Shown here in pieces: positions 47,745 through 60,300 of a DNA stretch of 64,000 nucleotides. Origin of the DNA: Botrytis cinerea B05.10 (taxonomy: Eukaryota > Ascomycota > Leotiomycetes > Helotiales > Sclerotiniaceae); NCBI RefSeq assembly GCF_000143535.2, contig NC_037310.1, forward strand, positions 682,001 to 746,000, given 5' to 3'. The notes beneath the pieces are model-generated. The model was not told where the DNA came from and ran no database searches. It worked only from the letters and a program-made list of their open reading frames with translations. How positions within the stretch are numbered: the stretch's first letter is position 1; each line of letters opens with the position of its first letter. Made by a program: the position numbers and the translations under genes.

Positions 47745-48358
47745 GACGAGACCATTTGAAATGAGCCGCGAGGCTTAAGGAAAGCACACATGCATGATAT
47801 AGTCAGCCCAAGAGTCGCTCCACCATTGAGCGACTGGCGAATATATCGGTTTGATTTGGGCAACATTACACAAGGAACTTTCCGTTGATGCTCGTTGGAC
47901 CGCAATCAGCCATATAAATGGACACTCAATAACAAATTTGTATCTTGGTGCAATGTTCTGCACTACTAAATGATTTCAATACTTGCCCATTGATATTCTG
48001 TAATGGTTGACAACCTACAACTAGGCCGAAGGACCGCCACGTCAATCATGAGAATTTTCGCTTAAACTACGTCTCCTCTCGGCGTTTTATTTATAAACGT
48101 GAATTGGCAAATGGCATGAGTATCTAAAACAAAGACGCCATGCTGCCTGAAAAGCTCAACTTGAATATTCATTACTGACAACGTACGCACCTATCTACAA
48201 ATACATGCCGAATCAATGGCTGACTATATTTGCCGTGTTGCAATTCGTGCCACAACAATAAACTCGAAGATTAATTAAGAAGATGACCCATGCCTCATAT
48301 TATCTCGTGACCAGTATGCATAGCTACCTATTATGAACAGTAGAGTATCTCAAGCAGA
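47745..48358. other. Convergent 3' spacer
   Basis: Between the DUF7704 gene and the UBX gene stop codons. Nothing recognised. Confidence 0.5.
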
Positions 48359-50403
48359 TCAATTTTGCCCGTCGTTATCATCCCTCCGAGGCTCGAAGTT
48401 TAGCTGTTGCAATTTTTAGCTTGGTCTTTGCAGTGTAAACTTGGGAAACTTACAGTATTTCCGTTGTACAACTCATGATGGTTGTCATTATCATTCTGAT
48501 CTCTAAGAGTTCTTAGATTTGACGCACGGCCACCTCCTACTGATGTGCTAGATCCGACCATCTGTTCAGTATCCGATGTAGTAGCCGAATTGCCAACAAT
48601 GCCGCCAAGAGTACTCAATACCCTATTGACACCCCAGGCGCCGAGGCCGTATCCAGCAGCAATTCCTCTAGATAAGATGCTACTTGATTCTGTTACTTCA
48701 TAAGCAGAAGTATATGTTTGAACCGGAACAATAATAAGTCTGTTGCCTCTATGTTAGCATCCAAAAGCATTGATCAAGGCTGTATAGACCTAAGTGAAAG
48801 GCTACTCACGTGGCACTCGGAGACAGACCTAATGATGCCAAGTGTTGGCTTTCATCGGTCATTGAGAGGGTTTTATTTGGCAAAGGCGTACAAACCTGCT
48901 TAAATATATAAGGCGCGTCGTCCTTCTGTTGACTGTCAACCCACTGGTCGTCGTCAGCATTGCAATTGTCTTTGGGTATATACAAGCTGTTGATGATGCA
49001 GCTGTTGAATACCCCAGGAGAATATCGTTGGTGCTTTTATAAGTTTCTTTAAATTACCTTTCTTACGTCACCACTAATGGTGCTGGTGCTAGGAAATCTG
49101 GAACGGATGGAAGATCCATCAAAAAGTCTGATCTGAAGGGCACAATCCTGTGCCTTTGATGCCGTGGTTGGAATGGATGTGTTCTTATCGCCGGATGCCA
49201 CTGATTGTTCTGTGTCGTGGTCACTACGGCTAGGCTTGCGTCCTGCATCGTTTCGTCTTCTTGCTTTGTCACTTTCAACAAGTGCAAGAATGCGCGCTCG
49301 CTCTTCTCTGGCCTCTTGCTGGCGCTTCTTTTGAATCGCAGCATAACTAACGGTTTCCGCCGCTTGGGATGACTGTTTAGAGTGGTTTTCCGCAGCCTTT
49401 GAATCTTCGGGTAGTTTACCTTTGGGATCTCTGGGATGCGAGCTCGTACTGGGTTGCCCAGTAGCATTATTATAATCTGATTGTGAAGCTGACATAGTGC
49501 CATTGTTGGAATTATGAGTAGGTAAAAAACCCGATGATTGGCCTTCCGTCGTACGCTGTTCTGGATTCTGCAAAGCTTGCGTTCCATTAGGTGACACAGT
49601 GCGATCATTCTCAACATTCCTCTGGCTAGATGTAGACTCCAAAGCCTTCTTGAATCGTACTAGGAAGTCGTCTTTGGATATGCCTGCACTTAAATATTCT
49701 TTAAGTTCTCCATTCCTATTAGCACAGAGGTCAGTCTCCCAGCACAAGTTTTTTTTGTCTGAATTCAAGTGTATAAGAAATAGCGGGGCTAAATAGAACT
49801 GGTGCAAAAGAAGTAGATGCATGTCTGTATAAGGGAAAAGGGTGACTATTTGAGAATCCATGCCACTTCAACATGAACAAGGAAGGCGCGTTCTATGCCA
49901 ATTGAACATTTCAGGTAAAGCAACATCTTTAAGAATGCACGATTGATTTATACCCCTACTGGTCACACCTGTCCTACCCATATAAATGGAGATATACTGA
50001 GTGAAAGAATGAGTTGATTGCGCTCACCATATAGCAACAAGAGTTGGAGCTTTTGGAATAGGAAAGATTGCAGCGAGATAGTTGGCTTCTTCAGAGCCAG
50101 CACTGAGGCGTAGCAAAACTGTTCTTTCTTGTAGATAAGAACTTAACTAGAAAGCCATTCAGTATCAAGCCAAAGGGGCTCATAGTTCTCAAATTACCTC
50201 GGAATCTCGTAAGAAATCATCTTCCCAGAGTTTGCTTTCTTCATTACCATCTAATAGGCACGTGGTCATTACATCGATCGAATGAAAACATGAGAGGGAT
50301 GGTATTTACTCGTTACGAAACATGCAACAAGTTTAGACTCCGCTAAAGCCTTGCTGATCCCGCTATTGATATCGCCGGTGTAAAACATTGCCGCCGCCAT
50401 CAT
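48359..50403 (-). CDS. UBX-domain protein, UBXN4 (erasin)-like
   Basis: Cdc48/p97 adaptor, probably in ER-associated degradation. Seven exons (50403-50310, 50250-50198, 50146-50028, 49715-49058, 48943-48810, 48739-48454, 48403-48359) encode 462 residues. The N-terminus (about 1-115) is a thioredoxin-like UAS domain: MFYTGDINSGISKALAESK..CFVT, KLWEDDFL, PTLVAIWNGEL. The middle is Ser/Gln/Asn-rich and then a coiled, Arg/Glu-rich segment (KKRQQEAREERARIL). The UBX domain covers about 283-360 (LQIRLFDGSSIRSRF to LIIVPVQ). The C-terminal part is Gly/Ser-rich and ends LNFEPRRDDNDGQN. The third intron is 312 nt, unusually long here, but its ends (GTGAGC, GCTAATAG) are good. Human UBXN4 has the same UAS-like plus UBX order. 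Confidence 0.85.
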
Positions 50404-51057
50404 GTACCGAAAATCACCAAGCAATATATTTCTTGGTTGACTTTGCCAAAGTGGGGAGGTATGTCGGTTTCAAGTGCCAATATGGAGACTGTGTTATGAA
50501 TACCTGCTCTGGCTATGAGGGCGAAAAATGTACACAGGTATGTGACGTGAGCAAGTCAATAGACGATAGTTGAGGGGAAGTACAAGCAATTGACTTCTTT
50601 ACTGCAGTGTTGTTGATTGTGAGTGAGTGGAACAATGTAGAAGTCACCTAGTACTCAAGATGTTTATTAACAGGGCTGCAACTGCTTTAATTCTAGAAGA
50701 TATGATGTGGTATGATGTCTTGATAGAAAGAGTTGTAGCGACAGAGTGAATAAATATACCAAGTAGGTACTGGATAGACAATCGACACCCTCCAGATTAT
50801 GTAATCACTAGTAGTCCAAGTGGCTTGCGGGTCTTATGTGGCGAGTGTGGCTGGTGGCCGCTCAAACAAGTAGTCGGGCAATTTCAAAAAATAGTCCTGC
50901 ACGTGCACGCCATACCTCATGCTGCGATAAAAGAGCTGGAGCGAATATCATACTTGTGCTTGTAGATACCTGGTAGAATCTACTAGAGTAATAACATCAA
51001 AGGAATACCTAGTATATTCACGTGGTGTATAGATTTCATGCGTCAATCGTATTAAAT
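50404..51057. other. Divergent spacer between the UBX gene and SURF1
   Basis: Holds both promoters. No gene was seen; a 61-codon frame at 50388-50573 overlaps the UBX start and is unsupported. Confidence 0.5.
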
Positions 51058-52208
51058 ATGCGTTCCCCTGTCTCAGCTCTATCTTACAATCGTATCTATA
51101 CGTTCTCGTCCCATGCTAGGAAAATAACTTTTCCCTTCCAAACCCCAAAATGTCCAGCAAAGTATCGATATTTCTCGGGAACCCGCATCAAGTCCAGACA
51201 GGCTGCTGACGACCCCAATTTCACATCTATAATAGACAATCCTCCGAATCTAGTTCGCACAGGAAGAAGGCATGGGCCTGGCCTTATTATTCTAGGTAAG
51301 TCATCAGCTGCCCAACTCTTATTGCCTAGACGACTGTCTAATATACACGGTTAATAGCTTTAATTCCTCTAACGGCTTTTGCCTTGGGGACGTGGCAAGT
51401 CCAACGTCTGGATTGGAAATCAAAGCTCATTGCAAAGTTTGAGGATCGCCTCGTTCGTGATCCTTTACCACTTCCCCCACACATTGATCCTTCAGCAATA
51501 AAAGAATTCGATTACAGAAGAATTTTTGCAACTGGTCACTTTAGACACGATCAAGAAATGTTGATTGGCCCTCGATTGCACGATGGGAAAGATGGTTATC
51601 TCGTCATCACTCCTTTGGAGCGGGATGGTGAGGGCACTAGTGTTCTTGTAAACCGGGGTTGGATCGAGAAGAAATATAAGAAGCAAACAAGTAGGCCTGA
51701 CGGGCTGCCTCAAGGTGAAGTAACGGTCGAGGGATTGTTGCGCGAACCTTGGAAAAAGAATTATTTCACGCCAGATAATAGTCCACAGACACAAGAATTC
51801 TACTTTCCTGACGTCGAGCAAATGGCTAAGTTGACAGGAAGTCAACCTGTTTGGATTGAAGAGACAATGGGTAAGGTGGCACTTTCATTATATTTCAAGT
51901 GCCATAAAGCTTACAAAACCACAGAACCTGATCTTTTGATGGCTTGGGATCGCGCTGCTCGTGGGATTCCAATAGGAAGACCGGCAGAAGTCAATCTCCG
52001 AAACAACCACACACAGTACATATTTACATGGTAGGTACTTCTAATGGTTGGCGAAAAAGTCAAATGAAACCCGTCGCCATGTGTGCTAACACTATAATTT
52101 TACAGGTACGCCTTGGCTGCTGCTACGTCAGTTATGCTGTGGATGGTTGTGAAGAAACCATCTGCAGACATCGCTCGACGAGTTCGTCAAAATAAAGAAT
52201 GGTCTTGA
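51058..52208 (+). CDS. SHY1: SURF1/SHY1 cytochrome c oxidase assembly factor
   Basis: Inner-membrane protein of mitochondria needed for Cox1 maturation (complex IV). Four exons (51058-51295, 51358-51870, 51925-52030, 52106-52208) encode 319 residues. A basic, Ser-rich presequence covers about the first 40 residues. Membrane helix 1 spans about 76-92 (LIILALIPLTAFALGTWQVQRLDWK has the conserved GTWQVQR). The loop has VLVNRGWI and EGLLREPWKKNYFTPDN. Helix 2 is YALAAATSVMLWMVV near 288-302, with the conserved NNHTQYIFTWY just before it. All exon joins are in phase. The stop codon is 17 bases from that of CENP-T on the other strand. Confidence 0.95.
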
Positions 52209-52225
52209 GAATTGCATATTTTTCC

Positions 52226-53936
52226 TCATTTTCTGGGTGGTTTTGGTCGTGGCCGATCTTTCGAGGTCAAGGGGGGGACCATTCTTACGTCTTGTAGGAG
52301 CTCTCTAGGCAAGCGACTTTGTGCAAGTGAAAATGGCGTTGTTGTAGCATTGGTTTGGCGTTGTCTGTAAAACACTCAGCATGTATCAAGACTTTAGTCA
52401 TGTTCAGATAAATACCTTCTCATCAACATTAAAACATCACTCTCATCAATAGTCTTGCGCCCGGCGTGTTCAGAGTATGTGCTTAGATCATCACTAATCT
52501 GTTCGAAAAACCAATCGGTTGCTTGCATGATCGCATCGAGAGCATCCCCACTCAACTTGTCCCCTCTGCCGGCTCCATTCCTTGCCAAGTTGATTGCATA
52601 CTTCTTCACCACACCTAGAGGCAATGATTTGTACTTCAGTCCATGTTTTGAAACCTTATTAACCTGCTTCTGGGACGACCTCTTCGTATTCTCAGAAGTG
52701 ACCTTCTGAACGGATACTTTAAGGGGTTCGCCATCGCTTAAACGTGAGTCCTCGAACGCTCCGATCGACAGTCTTCGAGTTTCATCCTCACCGTTTATCG
52801 ATTCATCGTCCATTTCAAGATCCAACGGTCTTCCAGTGTCATCCTCACCGTTTATCGATTCATCGTCCATTTCAAGATCCAGCGGTCTTCCAGTGTCATT
52901 CTCACCATTCATGGCTTCATCATCTATTTCGAAATCATCTCCTTGGAAATTGGCAGGGGAAGAGATTTCGTCCATAATGGGCATCCCTGTTGGAGTATCG
53001 TCTGGTGATGGCGAAGGTTCAAACTGCGCTGGTATTTCGGGTTGTGGAACTGTGAAGACAAAAGTCGCATCCCTTTCCTCAGACGGTGAATCGTATGGTC
53101 TGATATCACTACTTCGCCCTGGTAGAAGAGAGCGGCGATGCAACGCGGTTTCCAATTCTCCCTGTAATCCTGCGCGATCACTAGCTTGCGTCAGCTCAAT
53201 GGGCTTGTCTGAGTGAAGGCTACTGGACTTACCTTCCGAAGAATGGAGAGTTGGCCATCTCTCGAAAATCATCATTCTCAAAATCATTTGCATTGAAGAA
53301 GCTTGTTTCCATTTCATCTCTTCCAAATTCAGCTTCGTCCAAATTTCCGAAATGGTCGCTTCCACGGACGCTCCCGAAACTGCTCCTCGAAAACAGTCTG
53401 CTCGGCCTTTCAGTGACAGCCCTTCTTGAAAGTTCAATAGATCGCGTGGTCAAGTTTTCGTCCTCTAAAGCCGCCAAACTAGGAAGCAAAAGACTCTCAT
53501 CATCCTCATTATCATCTTCGTCATTGTCGTCGTCCAGCGGGATGGAAAGTCGTGGGGGTACAAGATTCGGGCCGTCATCAAAGTCGTCATCCAAAAGTAA
53601 AGTCTGTCTTCTGGAATTGCTGGGTGCTCTTTGAGGTGATGGAATTGTCGGTCGGGTTTGGGGGGCTAAAGTCCTGCTCAATAATCTCAATACATCTCGA
53701 GGTGTTTCCCTCTGCTGTCTGCCACTTCGTCTTCTATCCTTTCCTGGGGTCAATCCTGCTCGTCGAGCCTCGACTTCTCGCAAAGCTGCTCTCCCATGAG
53801 GTGTCAAAGTCTTATTCCTAAGCTCTGAGCCACCTAACCTTGAACCACGACTGGGCGTTCTCGAATAGTTGGCGCTTGCTGGAGATAGTCCTGCGCTAGA
53901 AGTGCGGCGCAAAGGAGTTTCGGGTCTTCCACTCAT
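52226..53936 (-). CDS. Kinetochore protein CENP-T (histone-fold)
   Basis: Inner kinetochore protein that pairs with CENP-W through a C-terminal histone fold and recruits Ndc80 through its N-terminus (yeast Cnn1). Three exons (53936-53233, 53180-52416, 52364-52226) give 535 residues. The N-terminus is Ser/Thr/Arg-rich with TP sites (RPETPLRRTS, KTLTPHGRAALREVEARRAGLTP) that are likely CDK targets. A long acidic middle includes a 19-residue tandem repeat (PLDLEMDDESINGED). The histone fold begins near 405 (SLPLGVVKKYAINLARNGAG) and has the CENP-T extension [20 protein letters not shown]. The first intron (52 nt) was placed by phase: of the acceptors, only CTAG at 53181 restores the downstream frame. 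Confidence 0.87.
52780..52905 (-). repeat. 57-bp tandem repeat in CENP-T, about two units plus partial
   Basis: Two near-identical 57-bp units (one or two base differences) encode RPLDLEMDDESINGED(D)TG, flanked by more diverged copies on both sides (EIDDEAMNGENDTG upstream; ETRRLS downstream). Confidence 0.9.
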
Positions 53937-54434
53937 AGTGATGTATATTTCCTATCAGCAAATAGATAAAATGTCAATTACTATGCTTATCTGTATTCTG
54001 GATAAACTGAATTTCAAATTGACGGAAGCACTCGTTCTGTATTGAAATAAATACAACATATACCTAGTGAACATTCCGTAATGATAAGTCAAACATCAAT
54101 GATCGAAATACCAATGTTTAGATAAGACGCGTCCAGGTACACGCGAACCTTATCTTATCTTAGCGTTAGCGATGTGCCGTGCAGTTGTGGGTCCGCAAGG
54201 CTCTAAATTATTTTATGAAGAACTTCCATTGAAAAAGGCTGAGAAAGAGAAATAAGAAGAGAAAGCGACCGATAGATTCTCTGTATGCTACAACCAGAAT
54301 CGGAATCAAAATCGCCATAGTTGTTTTTTGGGTTTTACATAGGAACCTAAATAGAACCTTTAACACAGAACTTCACAGCAATTCCTCCTACGAAGGTCTT
54401 CTAATCGGCGCCGGCTCGAGCTCATACTATCACA
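53937..54434. other. Divergent spacer between CENP-T and CMS1
   Basis: Holds both promoters. The half nearer CMS1 is GAGAAAGAGAAATAAGAAG-like purine-rich. Nothing else was seen. Confidence 0.5.
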
Positions 54435-55415
54435 ATGTCAAGCAAAATTGAACTTCAGGATCCTTTGATTGAAGATGTGAAAGTTCCAACAACCCGATCT
54501 GGACCTGAAACTTCCAATAAAACAAGTTCGAAGAAAAGAAAGCGAGGAGGAAATCATGATCAGGAGGGGCCCAAGGAAAAGATTAACGAAGTTGCGAAAA
54601 GGAAGAAGCATTCCTCTTTTAATGACGAGGATATTGATGTCGAGGCTGGTCTTAACAATGCAATCGCAAAGATGAATGATCATTTATTAGTTGATTATGT
54701 CGCAAGTCAAACAAGAAGATTCGAAAGTGATCTTAGTTCCGTTGAATTAGAAGATCGATACATACCAGGTGAACAGAACCTACCCTTGAATATGCTATGG
54801 ACTTGGCTAATGTATCGGCATTTGAAATAGTCGCTGCTGTGCAGGATACTACATCATGGACGAAACCACGAAGTCTCGACAATCTACCTGAGTTCTTGGA
54901 GAAATTCTCTGATAACACAACAAAACTTTGGTCTGCATCGAAGAAGAATGGATCACCACACACAATCATTGTTACTGCTGCAGGACTCAGAGCAGCCGAT
55001 CTCGCCAGGTATAGTCACGCTCCTGCCATGATTGGGGTTGAAAGCATGTATTTGTGTATGTTCTAATCTGACATTTTCTAGAGCGGTACGGAAATTTCAA
55101 ACCAAGGATGTGAAAGTTGCAAAGTTATTTGCAAAACACATCAAGCTTAAGGATTCCATTGGATTTCTAAAATCTTCAAGGACCGGAATCGCTGTCGGCA
55201 CACCCCAGAGATTGAAGGATTTGATGGATGAAGGGTCGCTTGCTGTCGATAGGTTGGAGAGAATTGTTATCGATGCCTCTCATATTGATCAAAAAAAGAG
55301 GGGTATACTTGAAATGAAAGAGACACAGGTCCCTTTAACAACTTGGCTAGGCCAGAAACTGTTCAGGGAGAGATATGAAGGCTCCACGGACAAGTTGCAA
55401 GTTTTATTTTACTGA
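54435..55415 (+). CDS. CMS1: CMS1, small-subunit ribosome biogenesis factor
   Basis: Nucleolar protein of the 90S pre-ribosome; its core resembles a degenerate DEAD-box helicase domain. Three exons (54435-54768, 54831-55008, 55082-55415) encode 281 residues. A basic N-terminus (SSKKRKRGG, AKRKKHSSF) is followed by DYVASQTRRFESDLSSVELEDRYIP, the conserved DTTSW at the second exon start, TIIVTAAGLRAADLARAVRKF (motif Ia-like), VGTPQRLKDL (like the helicase TPxR motif) and IDASHIDQKKRGI (in place of DEAD). The first intron removes a segment that would otherwise hit a stop; the join V-AAVQDTTSW fits the family. Confidence 0.87.
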
Positions 55416-55805
55416 CGGCAATTGTCAATCCCTTTCATAAAATTTTACAATAGAATTTTTAATAAAAGAAGATAATCATAATCAGAGGAAGGTGCAAACG
55501 CCTGGTGCAGCTTTGGCGTGATATAGCAAGCTCGTGTTGGGTGGTCACTCGAGGAGGAAGGTCTGAACGAATGAGAGCTACTGGTATGAAGCCTTTTTGC
55601 TTCACTCTTTTTTCATCCTTTTCTTATTCGTTCTCGTTCTACTTATCTCAACACAACAACTTCTCCTCCGACCGTCTTCATACACTCATTGAACCTGTTT
55701 TCTCGATAAAGCGATCCTTAAAAAAGGTACTTGCAGCGGTCTAAGGTCATTTGGCGGCCGTCCTATGATTGTGGGGCCGAGTGTTTCCGATCTACTACGC
55801 ATATT
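55416..55805. other. Spacer upstream of the CFEM gene
   Basis: Promoter region of the CFEM gene, with a CT-rich stretch near 55600-55640. The frames here are short and unsupported. Confidence 0.5.
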
Positions 55806-56588
55806 ATGAGGCGTGTCATCTTGCTGGTAGCCATAGCGATGGTGAACAATCTCGCTACAAGTAACGGGAATTTTCCCGCTCCTGGTAAGCATGCTGCTTC
55901 GAAGACTCAAGCGTATCACATTAACGTTCATTTGCAGGTTGTGCAGTGCGGTGTTGGGAAAACACCAAATATGTCAGTGAATGCTTGGACAAAAAGATAT
56001 GTCTTTGCCAAGATGCAGAATATCACAACGTTGGTCATGCCATAGCTTTGCCCTGATGTTGCATCTAATGCCTAATATCATAAACTAATGGGTTTATTGC
56101 AGTCCGTTTTTAAATGCATATATTCCCAATGCGATACTGCGCATTTTGGTTCTGCATTACATCATACAATTACTCGATGCGTCGGTGTTGCCGACAATGT
56201 CATTCTAGCAGTACCTAGGCTCTCAAATCACGATTCCTTGCGCCGAAGAGAAGCTGAATATCTACAAGGTGTCAAGATGGAAGACTCGGAGTCAATTGCG
56301 GGATATCCAACACTCAGTGGACTTCCGATTCAAAGTTCTCTCCCATTTGCATCTGCAATAGCCTTTTCATCACTTCCGCCGATAGTGCACCTTACGAGAG
56401 ATACTGTGGCAGCATCGGTGACAGCATCTGCCACAGCGCCTTTCAATTCGATTCAGACAACCTACAACACTGCCCCGGAATTCGTCACGGCTAGTCCCCT
56501 TCTTTATACTGGAGACGCTTTTAAAATACAACCAAGTACATTGTTCTCTTTCTTGGCTCCCATTTTAGGATTATACATGGCTGTTTGA
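55806..56588 (+). CDS. CFEM-domain GPI-anchored protein
   Basis: Small secreted surface protein. Three exons (55806-55884, 55938-56029, 56103-56588) encode 218 residues. The signal peptide is about residues 1-19 (MRRVILLVAIAMVNNLATS). The CFEM domain has its eight cysteines at 28, 32, 42, 48, 50, 62, 67 and 83, with Asp52 after CLCQ in the position of the haem-iron ligand of Candida Csa2. A Ser/Thr/Ala-rich stalk follows, and the tail (STLFSFLAPILGLYMAV) fits a GPI signal. Known members take up haem or act in surface sensing or infection; the role here is not known. The second donor is GTTGGT, which is unusual, but only this site keeps phase and the conserved N-S-V-F-K-C join. Confidence 0.85.
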
Positions 56589-57162
56589 TAGCCAAATGCA
56601 AGTTGATGGAAATTTCTGGATCTCAACAGAAGGCCGCGTTGGCCGGCTTCCAAGTGGTGTGGAGTGACAAGGGTGAATATATATAACATGATCCATCAGT
56701 ATTTGATATTACACTCATGTATTTTTGCCTATTGACGATACGGCTCAGCTTTTAAATAATTGCCTACAAAGCCGAGGATAGAAGAACAAGAGAGGGTGGT
56801 CTGGAGGCGTTCAAGGCACTTCTATATCCTTGGTGTTTTGTCTAAATAGTAGGAATTCTGTCAGGGGGAATATACATAAATATGTACTTTAAGCGACGAA
56901 AAAGATTGTGATAAAATCCCCTGCCAAAGCTTTAACATTGGAAAGTGATTGATTGAATGTTTTTCCTACCGTGCATCTTAGAACTAGCCTAGATCGGCTA
57001 GCTTAGACTAATCTTTCTCACCGCCATAGGCAGAATATTTCTCGCAGCGGGAAATAATCAAACTGGAGACTCAAAAATTATTTGGCTAGCTTTTGACATT
57101 TTGGTAACCACCTATTCTTTCAATTCCTACATCAACTATCCGTTTGTACATCTATTTTAATT
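56589..57162. other. Spacer upstream of NOP6
   Basis: Contains a GATCGGCTAGCTTAGACTAATC-like stretch near 56991-57013 and the NOP6 promoter. No gene was seen. Confidence 0.45.
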
Positions 57163-58351
57163 ATGGGATTTGGCGCCGGGGCTTCTCGAGCCGAAAGAAA
57201 AGCCAAAAGGCGCAAGATCGAGAATTCAATTCCCGACGTACCTGACGACATCGAGGCAGAAGCAAATGACGATGGCGCTGTTTCGACAAAAAGGAAAAGA
57301 TCCATAGATGATGATGCGAATGTTGGCCGAACCATCGCTTCAGACCAGAGCGAAGAGGTCGCAAATAAGAACGTAGAGTCCCATCACAAGTCCAAAAAAA
57401 ACAAGACTTCTTCAGCCGAATCGTCTTCACTGCCCATGCATCTTGGAGAGCCATCAGATATAGCAGAGACCGACGCTGCGCCTAAGAAGTCTAAGAAGGA
57501 GAGAAAAGCGGAGAGAAAAGCCAGGGAGGCTGATGCAAAGTCAACATCCACAGCGCAGACGGCAGAACCTCCGACAGGAAATGCCCCGGGTACCAATGCT
57601 ACTGGACCCTCCGATCAAATTACTGCCGAGAAAAAGCGTACGAAGACTAAGAAGCAAGGAGGTGTTTCTGGTGATAATTCCGAGAGCAAGGCTGCAAGAT
57701 TCATTGTTTTTATCGGTGGGATGCTCTTCCCAAAGCGTTTCTACTTTTTTGGACTTACATGTTGTTAGGAAACCTGCCATTCACTGCTACAACAGCATCA
57801 ATAAAGAACCACTTTGCTGCCGTTAAACCTGCATCGGTCCGTCACCTCACGGAGAAGGGAAATCCTTCTAAATCAAGGGGCTGTGCTTTCCTTGAGTTCG
57901 AAGGTTATGATCATATGAAAACTTGCTTGAAGCAATTTCACCAATCCACATTCAATGATGGCATCTCAGCACCAAGAAAGCTAAACGTTGAGCTGACGTG
58001 AGCAGCATTCTTCCACCCACCATTCGTGTTCCAACTGACCATTATGATAGTGCCGGAGGCGGTGGTAACACTAAAGATCGCCGGTCAAAAATCAAAGAGA
58101 AAAATGTGAAACTGAATGAGCAACGTGTAAGACAAGCACAAGAGGTAACGATTCTCCTGTTTTATATGGTTCTACTACTGGACGGCACATTCTTGAGCGA
58201 AAAGTACATTTGCTTGTTTGTAACTTACTAACAAAAACACCAGGCCGACAATCCTAAGGTTAGCAAGAAAGAAGCAGTCCAGGGAGTAAAGCACGTATTG
58301 GCCGAGGATAGTGGAGTCCATCCAAGTAGAAAGGCAAGAATCGGTGGATGA
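57163..58351 (+). CDS. NOP6: NOP6-like nucleolar RRM protein
   Basis: RNA-binding factor of early 40S subunit assembly. Four exons (57163-57715, 57769-57997, 58051-58144, 58244-58351) encode 327 residues. The N-terminal 180 residues are Lys/Glu/Ser-rich with basic blocks (RAERKAKRRK, KKSKKERKAERKARE). One RRM spans about 181-262: RFIVFIGNLPFTATTASIKNHF, then GCAFLEFEGYDHMKTCL and LNVELT. A Gly-rich linker (AGGGGNTKDRR) and a basic helix (KIKEKNVKLNEQRVRQAQE) end in a short PSRKARIGG tail. The GGGGN..R segment after the RRM is typical of Nop6 proteins. Phases agree at all three introns. Confidence 0.87.
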
Positions 58352-58728
58352 ATTATGATACCCGTTTACAATAGCATACAAATTGAAGTTAATCCATCTT
58401 CAGCATTAATGAAACTCAAGATACATATTGATTTATTCATTACTCCATGCATTTATCGTGACCTATCTACAGAAAAGAGTTATCTTCGGTATCTTCAGGG
58501 ACGCATGTTGCATCGATATATGCTACCACATCCATATAATGCCAAATTCTACAACATAGAATTGAAAAAGTCGATAAACAGAAAAAGCTTGTATTAACCC
58601 ATTCGTATTTCCCCGCACCTTACTCCACGAAACTCTTCATCTCCGATTATTGTAGAAGTTAAACCACTTCCAACCAGTCCACTGTGTCTATAGATCGTCG
58701 CCTGTTGTTGTCTCAACTCAATTCGACT
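58352..58728. other. Convergent 3' spacer
   Basis: Between the NOP6 and Rac stop codons. Nothing recognised. Confidence 0.5.
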
Positions 58729-59635
<907 letters not shown>

Positions 59636-60300
59636 TTTCCGATCTTTGAGATGATTTCTTGGGTTTGCTTGTGTTGATGGGTGTGTGTGCGAGGATGAAG
59701 GAGTCGGATGGTTGTGTTATTTTTTGGTAGGATCGCCCTGCACGATTGTTAGATCTTGGGACACAATGGAAACTGACTGCACAGGTCTGTATGGATGAAG
59801 AACAAGGTGTGTTAGATCGAGAATGCATGAGGATGTACCTTCTTCCGTTGTCTTGGTTTGCAAAGTAATGGATGTTGTTTTCAATTAAGGGAGCAAGTGC
59901 AGAATTGATTGACTGTAGTAGTATCAAGGTTTGAATTGATTCAATTCCGTGTTGGCTGTATGGCGAACCCCGACGGTTTGGTTATTATTTACTTGAGTTG
60001 ATAAGGACGACGGACGGATTGATGAGTGTGTCAATATTGTGTGAAAAGTAATTTGATCAACAGCAAGACGAGGAAAGTCGCAATAATGGGTTAAAAAGCG
60101 AGCAAGACTGCTATGATCTGTTGTTGAGACAAAGCATGAAGCCTGAGCGCGGCAGGCTACTGGAGACATGAGGCAGATCTGTAACTACAAGCTTACGATG
60201 CAGCCATTAATCACGGGTTTCTTAGCGCCACTGAGCTTACGGGGTATTGAGCCAATGGAAGCACGTGAAGGATAATCGGCCGTAGCTCTCGTTAAGGTAA
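59636..60300. other. Rac promoter region
   Basis: Upstream of Rac, with short unsupported frames. Base composition changes abruptly at about 60300, where the AT-rich block begins. Confidence 0.5.

Noticed and set aside
53251..53634. 127-codon plus-strand Ser-rich frame
   Set aside because: Antisense shadow of the CENP-T first exon.
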